Below, one piece after another: positions 52,927-61,981 of a stretch of 64,000 bases of DNA (positions are counted from its first letter, which is position 1; the number at the start of each line of letters is the position of its first letter). Below the pieces are notes generated by a model. That model saw only the letters and a list, made by a program, of their open reading frames with translations, had not been told where the DNA came from and did not search any database. The DNA is from Candidatus Bipolaricaulis anaerobius (GTDB taxonomy: Bacteria > Bipolaricaulota > Bipolaricaulia > Bipolaricaulales > Bipolaricaulaceae): assembly GCF_900465355.1 (NCBI RefSeq), contig NZ_LS483254.1, positions 806,001 through 870,000 of the forward strand, written 5' to 3'. The position numbers and the translations under genes were made by a program.

Positions 52927-54078
52927 TCAGAATAGGTTATGGGAGAAGATGATCTCGCCGGCGCGGAGCGTGGCCCCAACGGTGAGGTCCGGGTCCAGGA
53001 GGACGAGGTCGGCCGTCGCCCCCACGGCAAGGGCCCCTCTCTCGCCACCGATCCCGAGGACATGCGCTGGGTTCGCGGTGACGAGGGAGAGGGCATCCTC
53101 AAGGGGGAGGTTCGCGAACCGGATCGCGTTCCGGATCGCCCGGTCGAGCGTGAGGGCCGACCCGGCGAGGGTCCCATCGGCAAGGCGGACCTCCCCGTGC
53201 TGCAGCCGGACCTCCCGGTTCGCGAAGCGCCACCTCCCATCCGGCATCCCCGCAGCGGATGTGGCGTCGGTCACCAAGCACAGCCGGTGGAGGTCCCCCC
53301 GCCCGCGGAGGAACTCGACCACAAGGTGGACGAACGCCGGATGGACGTGGACCCCGTCGCAGATGAGCTCGAGCGAGGCCGCGGAAAGGAGCGCTGCCCC
53401 CACACACCCTGGACCCCGATGGTGAAGCCCACCCATCGCGTTCCCGAGGTGGGTGACATGATGTGCCCCATGGCGAAGAGCGACGGACGCCTGTTCGTAC
53501 GTGGCGGCGGTGTGGCCGATCGCAGGGACGGCCCCGATCCCTTGGATCTCGGCGACGAGGTCGAGCGCCCCGGGGAGCTCGGGGGCGAACGTGACGACCC
53601 TGACCTCGGTCTCGAACCCCGCGACGAGCTTCCGGAACGCCTCCCGACTCGGTGGGAGGAACCCCTCCGGATCGAGGGCGCCCGCCTTCTCCGGGTTGAG
53701 GAACGGCCCCTCGAGATGAACCCCCAGGATCCCCGGCACGCCGGCGAGGGCGGCGATCGCCTTCCGCATCCGCTCCACGGGGGCAGACGCGATCGTGGCG
53801 AGGAGCCCCGTCGTCCCGTGCCCGGCGTGGAACCGCACGATCGCCTGCGCAGCCTCCGGGTCCCCATCCGCGAAATCGGCTCCCGCCCCACCGTGAACGT
53901 GGAGATCGAGGAACCCCGGGGCGAGGTACCGGCCGTCGGCATCGAGCACGCGGGTCCCCGGCGCCTTCACCTCGCCCAGGGCGGCGATCTTCCCCTCGCG
54001 GACGAGACAGTCCCCGTCACGGACTCCGGACGGGAAAACGAGCCGCGCCCCCCGGATGAGGAGGCCCGCCCTCGCCAT
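52927..54078 (-). CDS. nagA: N-acetylglucosamine-6-phosphate deacetylase
   Basis: A 383-residue amidohydrolase. LDLHVHGG, VHLEGPFLNPEKAG, IGHTAATYEQA, THLGNAMGGLHHR, CDGVHVHPAF and CLVTDAT mark the NagA metal and substrate sites. The first metal-binding motif is HVH, as usual. It produces glucosamine 6-phosphate and acetate for peptidoglycan or chitin recycling. It is the last gene of the leftward citrate operon, 12 nt after the PrpD-like gene; no nagB is nearby. Confidence 0.92.
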   Translation of the reverse strand: MARAGLLIRGARLVFPSGVRDGDCLVREGKIAALGEVKAPGTRVLDADGRYLAPGFLDLHVHGGAGADFADGDPEAAQAIVRFHAGHGTTGLLATIASAPVERMRKAIAALAGVPGILGVHLEGPFLNPEKAGALDPEGFLPPSREAFRKLVAGFETEVRVVTFAPELPGALDLVAEIQGIGAVPAIGHTAATYEQASVALRHGAHHVTHLGNAMGGLHHRGPGCVGAALLSAASLELICDGVHVHPAFVHLVVEFLRGRGDLHRLCLVTDATSAAGMPDGRWRFANREVRLQHGEVRLADGTLAGSALTLDRAIRNAIRFANLPLEDALSLVTANPAHVLGIGGERGALAVGATADLVLLDPDLTVGATLRAGEIIFSHNLF

Positions 54079-54090
54079 GTCAGCCCCGCC

Positions 54091-55470
54091 TCAGCCGGGG
54101 CGGCGGACGACGAGCCGGGTGTAGTCGCGGACGGAGGCGAACTCCTCCACGGCGAGGGTCGCCCCGATCAGCTCCTCGCGCTCTCGCTCGGGGAGCGCGT
54201 CCCCTACGTTGGCCCGGAACTTGGCGAGGAGTTCGGCATCGGAGAGGGGTCGCTCCGGCTCCCCCTTGGCGAAATCCTCCACCCGGCGGAAGCTCCGCCC
54301 GTCGGCGAGGGCGATCGTCACGATCGCCCGCTTCACTTTGGGGAACAGGGCGTCGATCTCGGGGTTCTTTACGACCTTAATCTTCCCAAGGAGCTCCCGC
54401 ACGAGGGGGTCGCCGAGCGCCTCCGCGGTGAAGTCACTGGGGAGGACGTTCCCCTTGGCCAGGGCGACGGCGATGCAGTAGGGGAGGGAATGATCCGCCG
54501 TCTCCTTCGTCGTAGGATGGTACTTCTCCGGGTCGGAGAGGATGTCCGCCCCGCGGGCCGTCGTCTCCACGAGCACGGAGGCCACCGCGCGCGGTTCGAT
54601 GGCGTGTTCGGCGCGCAGGGCCAACACGGCGGTGATCGGCTGGTGGGTAAGGGCCTCGGTGGGAAACGCCTTGTAGGCGCACTCGGTGATGAGGAACTTC
54701 TGCCCGAGGCCGGAAACGAGCGCCTCCGGGTCCCACTTCACAGTGTGAAGGACCTGGAACAGGCCCTCCTTGCCCTCGAACACCTCCCCTGGACCGGTGT
54801 ACCCCTCCGCGGCCAGGAGCGCTGCCCGCACCCCGGCCTCCACGGCCAGCGGGTCCGCCGCGTTCTTCATGTTCGTAAGCTTGCCCGCCACGACTCCCCC
54901 GAGGGTGAAGTGGCTCGACCCGGAGATCCCCACCGCAGCCACGAGCTCGTCCAGGGAGAGGCCGAGCATCCTCCCCGCGACAAGGGGGCTAGCGAACTGG
55001 GTCAGGCTGGCGTGGTGCCACCCCACCTCGCGGATCCCGGGGTGGGCAGCGAGGCAGAGCCGCATCTCGAGCTCGTAGGCGAGGACAATCCCCACGAGGA
55101 GGTCCTTCCCAGTGAGGCCGCGCACCTCAGCCGGGGCCAGCGCGGCGGGGATGAGGTCCGAGGGGTGGGACGGGTCCTGCTTCCAGTAGATGTCGTTGTA
55201 GTCGAGGGCCCGAATGAGGAGGGAGTTCATGAGCGCGGCGAGGGGGAGGTTGGTACGGGTCCCGTAGCCAAGGACGGTCGCCTGGCCCGCCCCCCCGAGC
55301 TTTCCCACGTAGCGATGGGCGGCCTCCGTGTCCGGGAGGCCTTGGGCGGCGAGCGCACACCCGATCGAATCGAGGAGGAACCGCTTCGCCTCCGAGCGCG
55401 CTGCGGCGGGGATGTCCCCGTAGCGGAGCTCACGAGCGAACCGGGCCAGCTGGCGGCTGATCGTGTCCAT
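54091..55470 (-). CDS. MmgE/PrpD family protein
   Basis: A 459-residue MmgE/PrpD protein, opening MDTISRQLARFARELRYGDI, with LDSIGCALAA, LDYNDIYWKQDPSHPSDLIP and AYKAFPTEALTHQPITAVL. Members are 2-methylcitrate dehydratases, cis-aconitate decarboxylases or isomerases. Lying between an isocitrate-type dehydrogenase and nagA in a citrate operon, it probably acts on a citrate-like tricarboxylate. The exact reaction cannot be read from sequence. Confidence 0.88.
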   Translation of the reverse strand: MDTISRQLARFARELRYGDIPAAARSEAKRFLLDSIGCALAAQGLPDTEAAHRYVGKLGGAGQATVLGYGTRTNLPLAALMNSLLIRALDYNDIYWKQDPSHPSDLIPAALAPAEVRGLTGKDLLVGIVLAYELEMRLCLAAHPGIREVGWHHASLTQFASPLVAGRMLGLSLDELVAAVGISGSSHFTLGGVVAGKLTNMKNAADPLAVEAGVRAALLAAEGYTGPGEVFEGKEGLFQVLHTVKWDPEALVSGLGQKFLITECAYKAFPTEALTHQPITAVLALRAEHAIEPRAVASVLVETTARGADILSDPEKYHPTTKETADHSLPYCIAVALAKGNVLPSDFTAEALGDPLVRELLGKIKVVKNPEIDALFPKVKRAIVTIALADGRSFRRVEDFAKGEPERPLSDAELLAKFRANVGDALPEREREELIGATLAVEEFASVRDYTRLVVRRPG

Positions 55471-55478
55471 GATCCCTC

Positions 55479-56600
55479 CTACTGGGAAGCGGCGGCGATC
55501 GCTTCGGCCATCGCGTCGGTGGAGGACGTCCCGCCCATGTCGTAGGTGCGCACCTTCCCCTCGGCGAGGACCCGCGCCACGGCCCGCTCGATCCTCGCCG
55601 CCCGCTCCCCCTCGCCCAGCCAGTCCAGCATCATCTTCCCGGCGAGGATGGACGCGATCGGATTCACCTTGTGCTGCCCCGTGTACTTGGGGGCCGAACC
55701 GTGGGTCGGCTCAAATACCCCGAGCTCGTCCCCGATGTTCCCCGAACAGCCGAACCCAAGCCCGCCCACCATCTGGGCGCACAGGTCGGAGATGATGTCC
55801 CCGTAAAGGTTTGGAGCGACGAGGACGTCGTAGTTGAACGGGTTCTTGAGGAGCCACATGCACAGGGCATCGATGTTGGCGTGGTCGAACGCGATCTCGG
55901 GGTAGTCGGCCGCTACTGCCCGCGTCACCTCAAGGAACAGGCCGTCCGTGGCCCGCACCACGTTCGCCTTGTGGACCGCGGTGACCTTCTTCCGCCCGTG
56001 CGCCCGGGCGAACTCGAACGCGGCGCGAGCGATCCTCTCCGATCCGCGACGGGTGTTGATCTTGCAGGAGATCGCGTACGCGTCGGGCGGGAGGTCCCGG
56101 AACGGGGCGAACGGCTTCGCCAGCCTGTTGAGGGTCTGCGCAAGCTCAGTCGGAACGGGCCGGAACTCGACCCCCGCGTAGAGGTCCTCCGTGTTCTCCC
56201 GGAACACGACGAGGTCGATCCCCTCCCGGTAGTTGAGGGGGCTCCCGGGGTACGCCTTGCATGGCCTCAGGCACACGTAGAGATCGAACAGTTGGCGCAT
56301 GCGCACGATCGGCGACCGGTAGGTGAGGCCCTTGCCGCGCAGGGCCGGGGAGAGCTCCGCCTCCGCCTCCGCGGCGGGCTTGGACGTGATCGCCCCGAAC
56401 AAGGCGGCGTCCACCGTGTGGAGAAGGTTGATCGTTCGCTGCGGGAAAGGATCCCCCTCCTCGCACCAGAACCGCCACCCCACATCGCCAGGGATGTACT
56501 CAGCATCGAACCCCACAGCATCGAGGACGAGGCGGGCCGCCCCGAGCACCTCGGGCCCAATGCCATCCCCGGGAAGGTACGCGATTCGGAACTTGGCCAT
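55479..56600 (-). CDS. Isocitrate/homoisocitrate-type decarboxylating dehydrogenase
   Basis: A 373-residue beta-decarboxylating dehydrogenase. LPGDGIGPEV opens it. FRENTEDLYAGVEF is the form found in NAD(P)-isocitrate dehydrogenases rather than in LeuB. KINTRRGSERIARAAFEFAR, THGSAPKYTGQHKVNP and the metal-binding Asp in NLYGDIISDLCAQ are present. Between an aconitase-like hydratase and a PrpD protein it most likely interconverts isocitrate and 2-oxoglutarate. Homoisocitrate is an alternative if a homocitrate synthase exists elsewhere. Confidence 0.88.
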   Translation of the reverse strand: MAKFRIAYLPGDGIGPEVLGAARLVLDAVGFDAEYIPGDVGWRFWCEEGDPFPQRTINLLHTVDAALFGAITSKPAAEAEAELSPALRGKGLTYRSPIVRMRQLFDLYVCLRPCKAYPGSPLNYREGIDLVVFRENTEDLYAGVEFRPVPTELAQTLNRLAKPFAPFRDLPPDAYAISCKINTRRGSERIARAAFEFARAHGRKKVTAVHKANVVRATDGLFLEVTRAVAADYPEIAFDHANIDALCMWLLKNPFNYDVLVAPNLYGDIISDLCAQMVGGLGFGCSGNIGDELGVFEPTHGSAPKYTGQHKVNPIASILAGKMMLDWLGEGERAARIERAVARVLAEGKVRTYDMGGTSSTDAMAEAIAAASQ

Positions 56601-57095
56601 TCATGCCTCCTTGGCGAGTTGGCCCCTCAGGTAGGGGATGAGTCCACCGGCGGCGAGGATCTCCTGCACCACACCGGGGAGGGGCGGGAACGGGTACTCC
56701 TTCCCGCGGTGGATGAGCACCCCCCGCTCGGGATCGATCTCCACCCTGTCTCCAGACTGGATCACATCCACCGCGTCCGGGATCTCCAGGACGAGGAGGC
56801 CGGAGTTGATCGCGTTGCGGAAGAAGATCCGCGCGAACCCCTTCGCCACCACGGCTCCCACCCCAGCCGCGACGAGGCACGTCGCCGCCTGCTCCCGGGA
56901 TGAACCGCACCCGAAGTTGCGGCCGCCCACGATCACGTCCCCCGGCTTCACCTCCCGCGCGAACGAGGGGTCAAGGTCCTCCAGGGCGTGCTTCGCCATC
57001 TCCGCGGGCTCCATCCGCGCGTAGGTGTACCGCCCGGGGAAGATGACGTCCGTATTCACGTTGTCCCCGTACTTCCAGGCGCGTCCAGCGATCAT
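56601..57095 (-). CDS. Aconitase/isopropylmalate isomerase family, small subunit
   Basis: A 164-residue LeuD-type swivel domain. [30 protein letters not shown] and [14 protein letters not shown] are the family motifs. The substrate loop after FPGRY is YTYARMEP, which differs from LeuD's usual form and leaves the substrate open (citrate, homocitrate or a related acid). It overlaps the large-subunit gene by ATGA and is followed by the dehydrogenase. Confidence 0.9.
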   Translation of the reverse strand: MIAGRAWKYGDNVNTDVIFPGRYTYARMEPAEMAKHALEDLDPSFAREVKPGDVIVGGRNFGCGSSREQAATCLVAAGVGAVVAKGFARIFFRNAINSGLLVLEIPDAVDVIQSGDRVEIDPERGVLIHRGKEYPFPPLPGVVQEILAAGGLIPYLRGQLAKEA

Positions 57096-58357
57096 CTCTC
57101 CTCCTCCAGAAGCCGCCGGGGGTCGGTGATCCTCCCGGTCACGGCCGCCGCCGCGGCCACCGCCGGAGAACCAAGGTACAGCTCAGCATCCGGTGACCCC
57201 ATCCGTCCCTTGAAGTTCCGGTTCGAGGTCGCCAGGCCGACCTCACCGGGGGCGAGGACGCCCTCGTGGGCCCCGAGGCACGGTCCACAGCCGGGGTTGA
57301 GGACGAGGGCCCCTGCCTCGGCGAACAGGGCGAGCAGGCCCTCCTCGGCAGCCTGGATCCACACCTCGCGGGATGCGGGTACGATGAGCATCCGCACCCC
57401 CTCCGCCACCGGCTGGCCGGCCATCACCTCCGCCGCCAGGCGCAGGTCGTCGATCCGACCGTTCGTGCACGTGCCGATCACCACCTGGTCCACCCTCTTC
57501 CCCGCAACCTGCGAGATCGGCACCACATGGTCCACGTCCGGCGGGCACGCCACCTGGGGCTCAAGCCGGCTCACGTCGAACCGGATCGTGTCCTGGTAAC
57601 GGGCGTCGGGATCGGGGTAGACGGGGGTGAAGGTACGGTCGGTGCGCGCCGCGAGGTAGCCAAACGTGATCTCATCCGGGGCGAAGAACGCGTTCTTGGC
57701 CCCCATCTCCGCGGCCATGTTCGTGATCACCATCCGGTCGGGGACCGTCATCCGCGCGACGAGGGAGCCCGTGAACTCCACGGACTGGTAGAGGGCGCCG
57801 TCGGCGCCAAGCTTTCCGATCACGTGGAGGATCACGTCCTTGGCGGTGACGAGCTCGGAAAGGGTTCCATCGAGCTCGATGCGGAGGCTCGTCGGGACCT
57901 TGAGCCACAGCTCCCCGGTCGCCCACAGGGCGGCCATCTCCGAGCGGCCGATCCCGGCGGAGAACGCCCCCACCGCGCCGTAGGTCGGGGTATGGGAGTC
58001 CGCCCCCAGCACGAGGTCCCCCGGCCCGGCCAACCCCTCCTCCACCACCACCTGGTGGCACACCCCGCGCCCAACGTCGTAGAACCGGATCCCCTGCTCG
58101 CGCACGAACTCCCGGATCTCCTTATGGTTCTCGGCGTACTCCACGCTCGCGGCGGGCACGACGTGGTCGAGGATGACCACGAACTTCTCCGGCTCCTTGA
58201 CCCGCTTCCGGCCGATCTTCCCGAACAGCTTGGCGATCGCCGCCGTGTTGTCGTGGGACATCCCCAGGTCCGGCCGCACGGTCACGATCTGCCCCGGCTC
58301 CACCGCAGCGAGGCCTGCCTTCTGGGCGAGGATCTTCTCGGCGAACGTCTTTCCCAC
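57092..58357 (-). CDS. Aconitase/isopropylmalate isomerase family, large subunit
   Basis: A 421-residue LeuC-type subunit with the [4Fe-4S] ligands: a Cys in [15 protein letters not shown] and two in [33 protein letters not shown] is the conserved core. Proteins of this size and two-subunit organisation include isopropylmalate isomerase, homoaconitase and prokaryotic aconitase-type enzymes. The citrate lyase and isocitrate dehydrogenase neighbours favour citrate-isocitrate isomerisation. Confidence 0.9.
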   Translation of the reverse strand: MGKTFAEKILAQKAGLAAVEPGQIVTVRPDLGMSHDNTAAIAKLFGKIGRKRVKEPEKFVVILDHVVPAASVEYAENHKEIREFVREQGIRFYDVGRGVCHQVVVEEGLAGPGDLVLGADSHTPTYGAVGAFSAGIGRSEMAALWATGELWLKVPTSLRIELDGTLSELVTAKDVILHVIGKLGADGALYQSVEFTGSLVARMTVPDRMVITNMAAEMGAKNAFFAPDEITFGYLAARTDRTFTPVYPDPDARYQDTIRFDVSRLEPQVACPPDVDHVVPISQVAGKRVDQVVIGTCTNGRIDDLRLAAEVMAGQPVAEGVRMLIVPASREVWIQAAEEGLLALFAEAGALVLNPGCGPCLGAHEGVLAPGEVGLATSNRNFKGRMGSPDAELYLGSPAVAAAAAVTGRITDPRRLLEEER

Positions 58358-58367
58358 CGTGCCTCCT

Positions 58368-58895
58368 TTACGGAATCGCGTCGAACGTGATGAAATCCGC
58401 GTGATGGACCACCGCCCCCTCGGAGGAACGGGGGTAGGGGTCCCCTTCCTTGGAGTGGACCGCGATGATGTGCACCACCTCCGGGGGGAGCCCCGCCGCG
58501 TAGGCGAGGGCCGCTCCGGAGAACGGATGGCGGAGGGCCTTCCCCGACCGGGACTTCTGGAACACTCCTCCCACCTCCTCCACCTCGACGAGCTTCCCCA
58601 CGTCGTGGAGGAGGGCCCCCGCGAGGAGGACGTCCCGGTTCAGGGGGACGCGGCCCCCGAACACGTCCTGAAACGTGTCGCAAGCGGCGCGGGCGATCCG
58701 CGTCACGGCGCGCACGTGCTCGACGTAGCTCACCCCCGACGCCTTGAGGAGGGTGAACGGGATCCGCACCATGTCTTCCGGCTCCCATCCCCCCTCGGCG
58801 AGGGCACGGGTGTAGGTGGCGAGCACCCCCTCCCGCAGGGCTCGATCCTCGATCCACCCCACCTCCGGCAGGAGCCTTTGCAGTTCATCGGTCAT
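58368..58895 (-). CDS. HD-domain phosphohydrolase
   Basis: A 175-residue HD-superfamily protein. The metal site is HVRAVTRIARAA and ALLHDVGKLVEV, with later His residues in LRHPFSGAA and HIIAVHSKEGD. ATG 58895 overlaps the citF stop (ATGA) and is preceded by GGTGGAGGG. It is an unusual member of a citrate lyase operon, which normally carries citC, citX or citG here; it may hydrolyse a nucleotide or coenzyme A derivative. That is a suggestion only. Confidence 0.85.
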   Translation of the reverse strand: MTDELQRLLPEVGWIEDRALREGVLATYTRALAEGGWEPEDMVRIPFTLLKASGVSYVEHVRAVTRIARAACDTFQDVFGGRVPLNRDVLLAGALLHDVGKLVEVEEVGGVFQKSRSGKALRHPFSGAALAYAAGLPPEVVHIIAVHSKEGDPYPRSSEGAVVHHADFITFDAIP

Positions 58896-60439
58896 TGCCA
58901 TCCCTCCACCTTCCGCACCACGTCGATCACCGTTCCATCGCGCCACTGAATCACGCCCACAACCTCGTCCCCGAACAGGGGCTTCTTCCCCGCCCCCACG
59001 AGTCGCTCCGCTTCCTCCTTCATCTCGGTGAGGGTTCGCACGGGGAGCCCTGCCCGGCGGAGGTCGGCGGCGAGGTCGGCCCGACGGGGGTTCACGGCGA
59101 TCCCGCGCTCGGTGACCACGAGGTCGATCACCTCCCCCGGGGTGGTGACGGTGGTCACCTGGTCCCGGATCATCGGCACCCGCCCCCGCAGGGTGGGGAG
59201 GGTGATCACCGTCACCCCCGCCCCGCTCGCCACGTCCTGGTGCCCCCCGATCCCGTGGAGGAGCTGCCCATCGGAATGGGTGTTCACATTCACGTTGAAC
59301 TCGAGGTCCACCTCGGTCCCCCCCAGGAACGCGAAGTCGAGCATGTAGGTGGCACACCCAAGCGAGTTGTAGTCCGCGTAGAACCCAGGGGTCATCGGCT
59401 GATGGCGGGGGTGCGTGCGGTGGGAGGCGATCGCCTCCTCGTCGAACGCCTGCCCATCGAGGATCGTCCCCACGAGGCCCTCGTTGAGCATCGCCACGAG
59501 GTAGCGCGTTGTCCCGCCGATCGCGAACGCGGCCCGGACTCCGGTCGCCCTCATCCGGCGGGTGAGGAGCTCGAGGGCGGCGAGCGAGATCCCCCCCGCG
59601 CCGGCTTGGAACCCCATCCCGTTCCGCACCAGTCCTGCCGCTTCCACCGCCCGCACCGCGAGGTCGGCGATCTTGAGCTGGGTTGGGGAGCGGGTGATGC
59701 GGAGGGTGCCCGTGACGATTCCCGCCGGATCGCCCACCTGATCGACCACCACCACCTGGTCCACGTACCCCTGTTCGATCGTGGGCGGGACGGCGGGGTA
59801 GGGGGCGAGATGGTCGGTGACGACCACCGCGTGATCGGCGCACCAGGAATCGATGACCGAGAACGAGATCGGGCCGCAGGCGTGAGGACCGTTGATCCCA
59901 TTCGCGTTCCCGTAGGGGTCGGCCTCGGAGGCGGCGATGAACGCGACGTCGATCCCCACCTCACCGCACGCCACCGCCCGCCAGCGGCCGCCGTGGGAAC
60001 GGAGGATCGGGGGTTCACGCAGCTTCCCGCCCTGCGAGACGAACGCCCCGATCGGGCCGTTCAGCGAGCCCTCGATCCGGGTGAGGACCCCCTCCTGGAT
60101 GTAGCGGACGAGGGGCTCGTGGCAGGGGAAGAGGGCGGTGGCGAACAGCCTCAGGTCCCCGATCCCCAGCTGGGTACAGGCATCGACGACCTGGAGGACG
60201 AGCCGGTCCCCATCGCGGAAGCAGTGGTGGAAGGAGATCGTCATCCCATCGCGGAGGCCAGAGCGGCGGATGGCCTCCTCCAGGGACGGGGCGACCTTGT
60301 CCGCCCCGGGGCGGATCGTCTTCAGCGGCCCCCCGGCCCGACGGCCCGCGGGGACGGTGACGAACGCCCCTTGATACGGCCGCAGCGGCCGCCCGCCCAG
60401 CTCCTCCGGGATCTCCCGTCCGAGTGCGTTAGTCGGCAT
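58892..60439 (-). CDS. citF: Citrate lyase alpha subunit (citrate:acetyl-ACP transferase)
   Basis: A 515-residue CitF of standard length. It has SFHHCFRDGDRLVLQVVDAC, then GPHACGPISFSVIDSWCADH, ATYMLDFAFLGGTEVDLEFN and GIGGHQDVASGAG, all typical of CitF. It exchanges acetyl for citrate on the acyl carrier subunit. Its start overlaps the end of the CitD-CitE fusion gene by 11 nt. The HD gene follows. Confidence 0.93.
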   Translation of the reverse strand: MPTNALGREIPEELGGRPLRPYQGAFVTVPAGRRAGGPLKTIRPGADKVAPSLEEAIRRSGLRDGMTISFHHCFRDGDRLVLQVVDACTQLGIGDLRLFATALFPCHEPLVRYIQEGVLTRIEGSLNGPIGAFVSQGGKLREPPILRSHGGRWRAVACGEVGIDVAFIAASEADPYGNANGINGPHACGPISFSVIDSWCADHAVVVTDHLAPYPAVPPTIEQGYVDQVVVVDQVGDPAGIVTGTLRITRSPTQLKIADLAVRAVEAAGLVRNGMGFQAGAGGISLAALELLTRRMRATGVRAAFAIGGTTRYLVAMLNEGLVGTILDGQAFDEEAIASHRTHPRHQPMTPGFYADYNSLGCATYMLDFAFLGGTEVDLEFNVNVNTHSDGQLLHGIGGHQDVASGAGVTVITLPTLRGRVPMIRDQVTTVTTPGEVIDLVVTERGIAVNPRRADLAADLRRAGLPVRTLTEMKEEAERLVGAGKKPLFGDEVVGVIQWRDGTVIDVVRKVEGWQ

Positions 60440-61607
60440 CGTTCCCCTCCCCGACCTGGGCGAGGATCCTCTTCGCCCGCTCGAGCACCGGGCGATCGAT
60501 CATCCGCCCCTGGTAGGCGATCACCCCGCGCCCCTCCTTCGCAGCGACCGCCGCCGCTTCCACCGCCCCGCGCGCCCACGCCACTTCCTCGGCGCTGGGG
60601 GCGAACGCCCCGTGGACGGTCCCGATCTGGAGGGGATGGATGACCCCCTTCCCGTCGAACCCGAGGTCCCGCGCCCGTTGCGCCTCCTCACGGAGCCCCG
60701 CCTCGTCCTCCACGTTCGGGTACACGGTGTCCGATGCCTGGACCCCGGATGCCTTGGCGGAAGCGACGAGCTGGGAGCGCGCCCAGAGGAGGGTCTCCCA
60801 CGACCGCCGCGCCCCCACCTCGCGCGTGTAGTCCTCGGCGCCGAACGCGAGGCAGGCCACCCGCTCCGAAGCCCGGGCGATGTCCGCGGCAGTGAGCACC
60901 CCCCGCGGCGACTCGATGATCGGCATAATCCACAACGGCCACGGGACGGAGTACGCCGCCTCGAGCGAGGTAAGGAGGTCGGCGAGCGCGAGCACCTGGG
61001 CTGGGTCCTCGGCCTTGGGGAGGCAGATCCCGTGAGGGCGACTCCCCACGACGAGGGCGAGGTCATCCGCTCCCCCTGCGTCGAGGGGGTTGATGCGGAC
61101 CCACAGCTCCGTTCGCCCGAAGTCCATCGTGGCGAGGACCCGGCGCACGAGGAACCGGGCGCTGTCCTTCTCGGGGAGGGCCACGGCGTCCTCCAGGTCG
61201 AGGAGGAGGCAATCCGGCCCGAATGAGTCCGCAAACGCGAGCAGCCGCGCTCCTCCGCCGGGCACGTAGAGGCGGCTCCGCCGGAGTCGGGAGCGGGATG
61301 TGGGCGTGCGGTCCACGACCGGGAGGGAAGACCGGAACGGTTCCTCGCTCCCCAGCGACCGGGCGAGCGCTGCCTCCAGCCGGGCGAGGATGACGTGGTC
61401 GTACGCCCCCTCCTCCCCGATCTCCACGTGGGCTCCGTCCACCCCGTACCCACGGAGGGCCTGGCGGATCAACGTTACGACGTGTTCCTCGTACATGGGG
61501 CCGGTCCTCGTCCGCACGGAGACCGTGAGGCGACCCGCGGGCCGCACCCGGACGAGAGCATCGGACCGATCCTCCGTTCCCGCGCTCGCTTCTTGAGTGG
61601 GACGCAT
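60429..61607 (-). CDS. citE: Fused citrate lyase acyl-carrier (CitD) and beta (CitE) subunits
   Basis: A 392-residue protein. Residues 1 to about 92 match CitD: AGTEDRSDALVRV carries the Ser (15) that receives the phosphoribosyl-dephospho-CoA arm, and GAYDHVILARLEAAL matches the C-terminal helix. From about 108 a full CitE follows (RRSRLYVPGG, LLLDLEDAVALPEKD, PIIESPRGVLTAADIA, KGVIHPLQIGTVHGAF). CitD and CitE are separate genes in most citrate lyase operons. ATG 61607 follows GGAGGTAGGTG. It cleaves citryl-ACP to oxaloacetate and acetyl-ACP. Confidence 0.9.
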   Translation of the reverse strand: MRPTQEASAGTEDRSDALVRVRPAGRLTVSVRTRTGPMYEEHVVTLIRQALRGYGVDGAHVEIGEEGAYDHVILARLEAALARSLGSEEPFRSSLPVVDRTPTSRSRLRRSRLYVPGGGARLLAFADSFGPDCLLLDLEDAVALPEKDSARFLVRRVLATMDFGRTELWVRINPLDAGGADDLALVVGSRPHGICLPKAEDPAQVLALADLLTSLEAAYSVPWPLWIMPIIESPRGVLTAADIARASERVACLAFGAEDYTREVGARRSWETLLWARSQLVASAKASGVQASDTVYPNVEDEAGLREEAQRARDLGFDGKGVIHPLQIGTVHGAFAPSAEEVAWARGAVEAAAVAAKEGRGVIAYQGRMIDRPVLERAKRILAQVGEGNDAD

Positions 61608-61787
61608 TTCACCTACCTCCCGCTTCCACGCCCGGCCCGGGGGCTCCCCGGGACCGCAACAGGGGAAATGGCACTGCCCCGCGTCCTTCCCCAACCTCAG
61701 TCGTTACTAGATTGTACGCCCTCCGGGAACGAGGGGCACGGCGGAGGAAGGGGACACGGGCCACCCTCGCTGGCAGGTGCCGGCCGT

Positions 61788-61793
61788 TATAAT
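61788..61793 (+). promoter_or_regulatory. -10 box of the rubredoxin operon
   Basis: TATAAT, a perfect consensus, 26 nt before the rubredoxin ATG. No clear -35 element was seen. Transcription would start near 61800, before a GAGGAGG ribosome-binding site. Confidence 0.55.
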
Positions 61794-61819
61794 GGCCCAA
61801 CTTGACGAGGAGGTGGGCG

Positions 61820-61981
61820 ATGGAGAAATGGGAATGCACCGTATGTGGGTGGATCTACGACCCAGCCAAGGGCGATCCGAGCCAGGGCATTTCGCCCGGG
61901 ACGGCGTTTGAGGATCTCCCCGAGGATTGGCTGTGCCCGGAGTGTGGTGCCCCGAAGGACATGTTCGAGCTCGTGGGCTAA
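61820..61981 (+). CDS. Rubredoxin
   Basis: A 53-residue rubredoxin, [20 protein letters not shown] followed by [19 protein letters not shown]. The iron is held by Cys6, Cys9, Cys39 and Cys42. ATG 61820 follows GAGGAGGTG. The stop overlaps the start of its reductase (TAATG). It carries single electrons in oxygen or peroxide detoxification or other low-potential chains of anaerobes. Confidence 0.97.
   Translation: MEKWECTVCGWIYDPAKGDPSQGISPGTAFEDLPEDWLCPECGAPKDMFELVG

Noticed and set aside
52939-55545. An 868-codon plus-strand frame opposite nagA and the PrpD gene
   Set aside because: It is antisense to two clear genes, rich in Pro, Arg, Glu and Gly, and matches no family; a high-G+C artefact.
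55479-58357. A leucine biosynthesis (leuBCD) cluster
   Set aside because: The dehydrogenase has the isocitrate-type RENTEDLYAG motif, leuA is absent, and citrate lyase genes are in the same operon.
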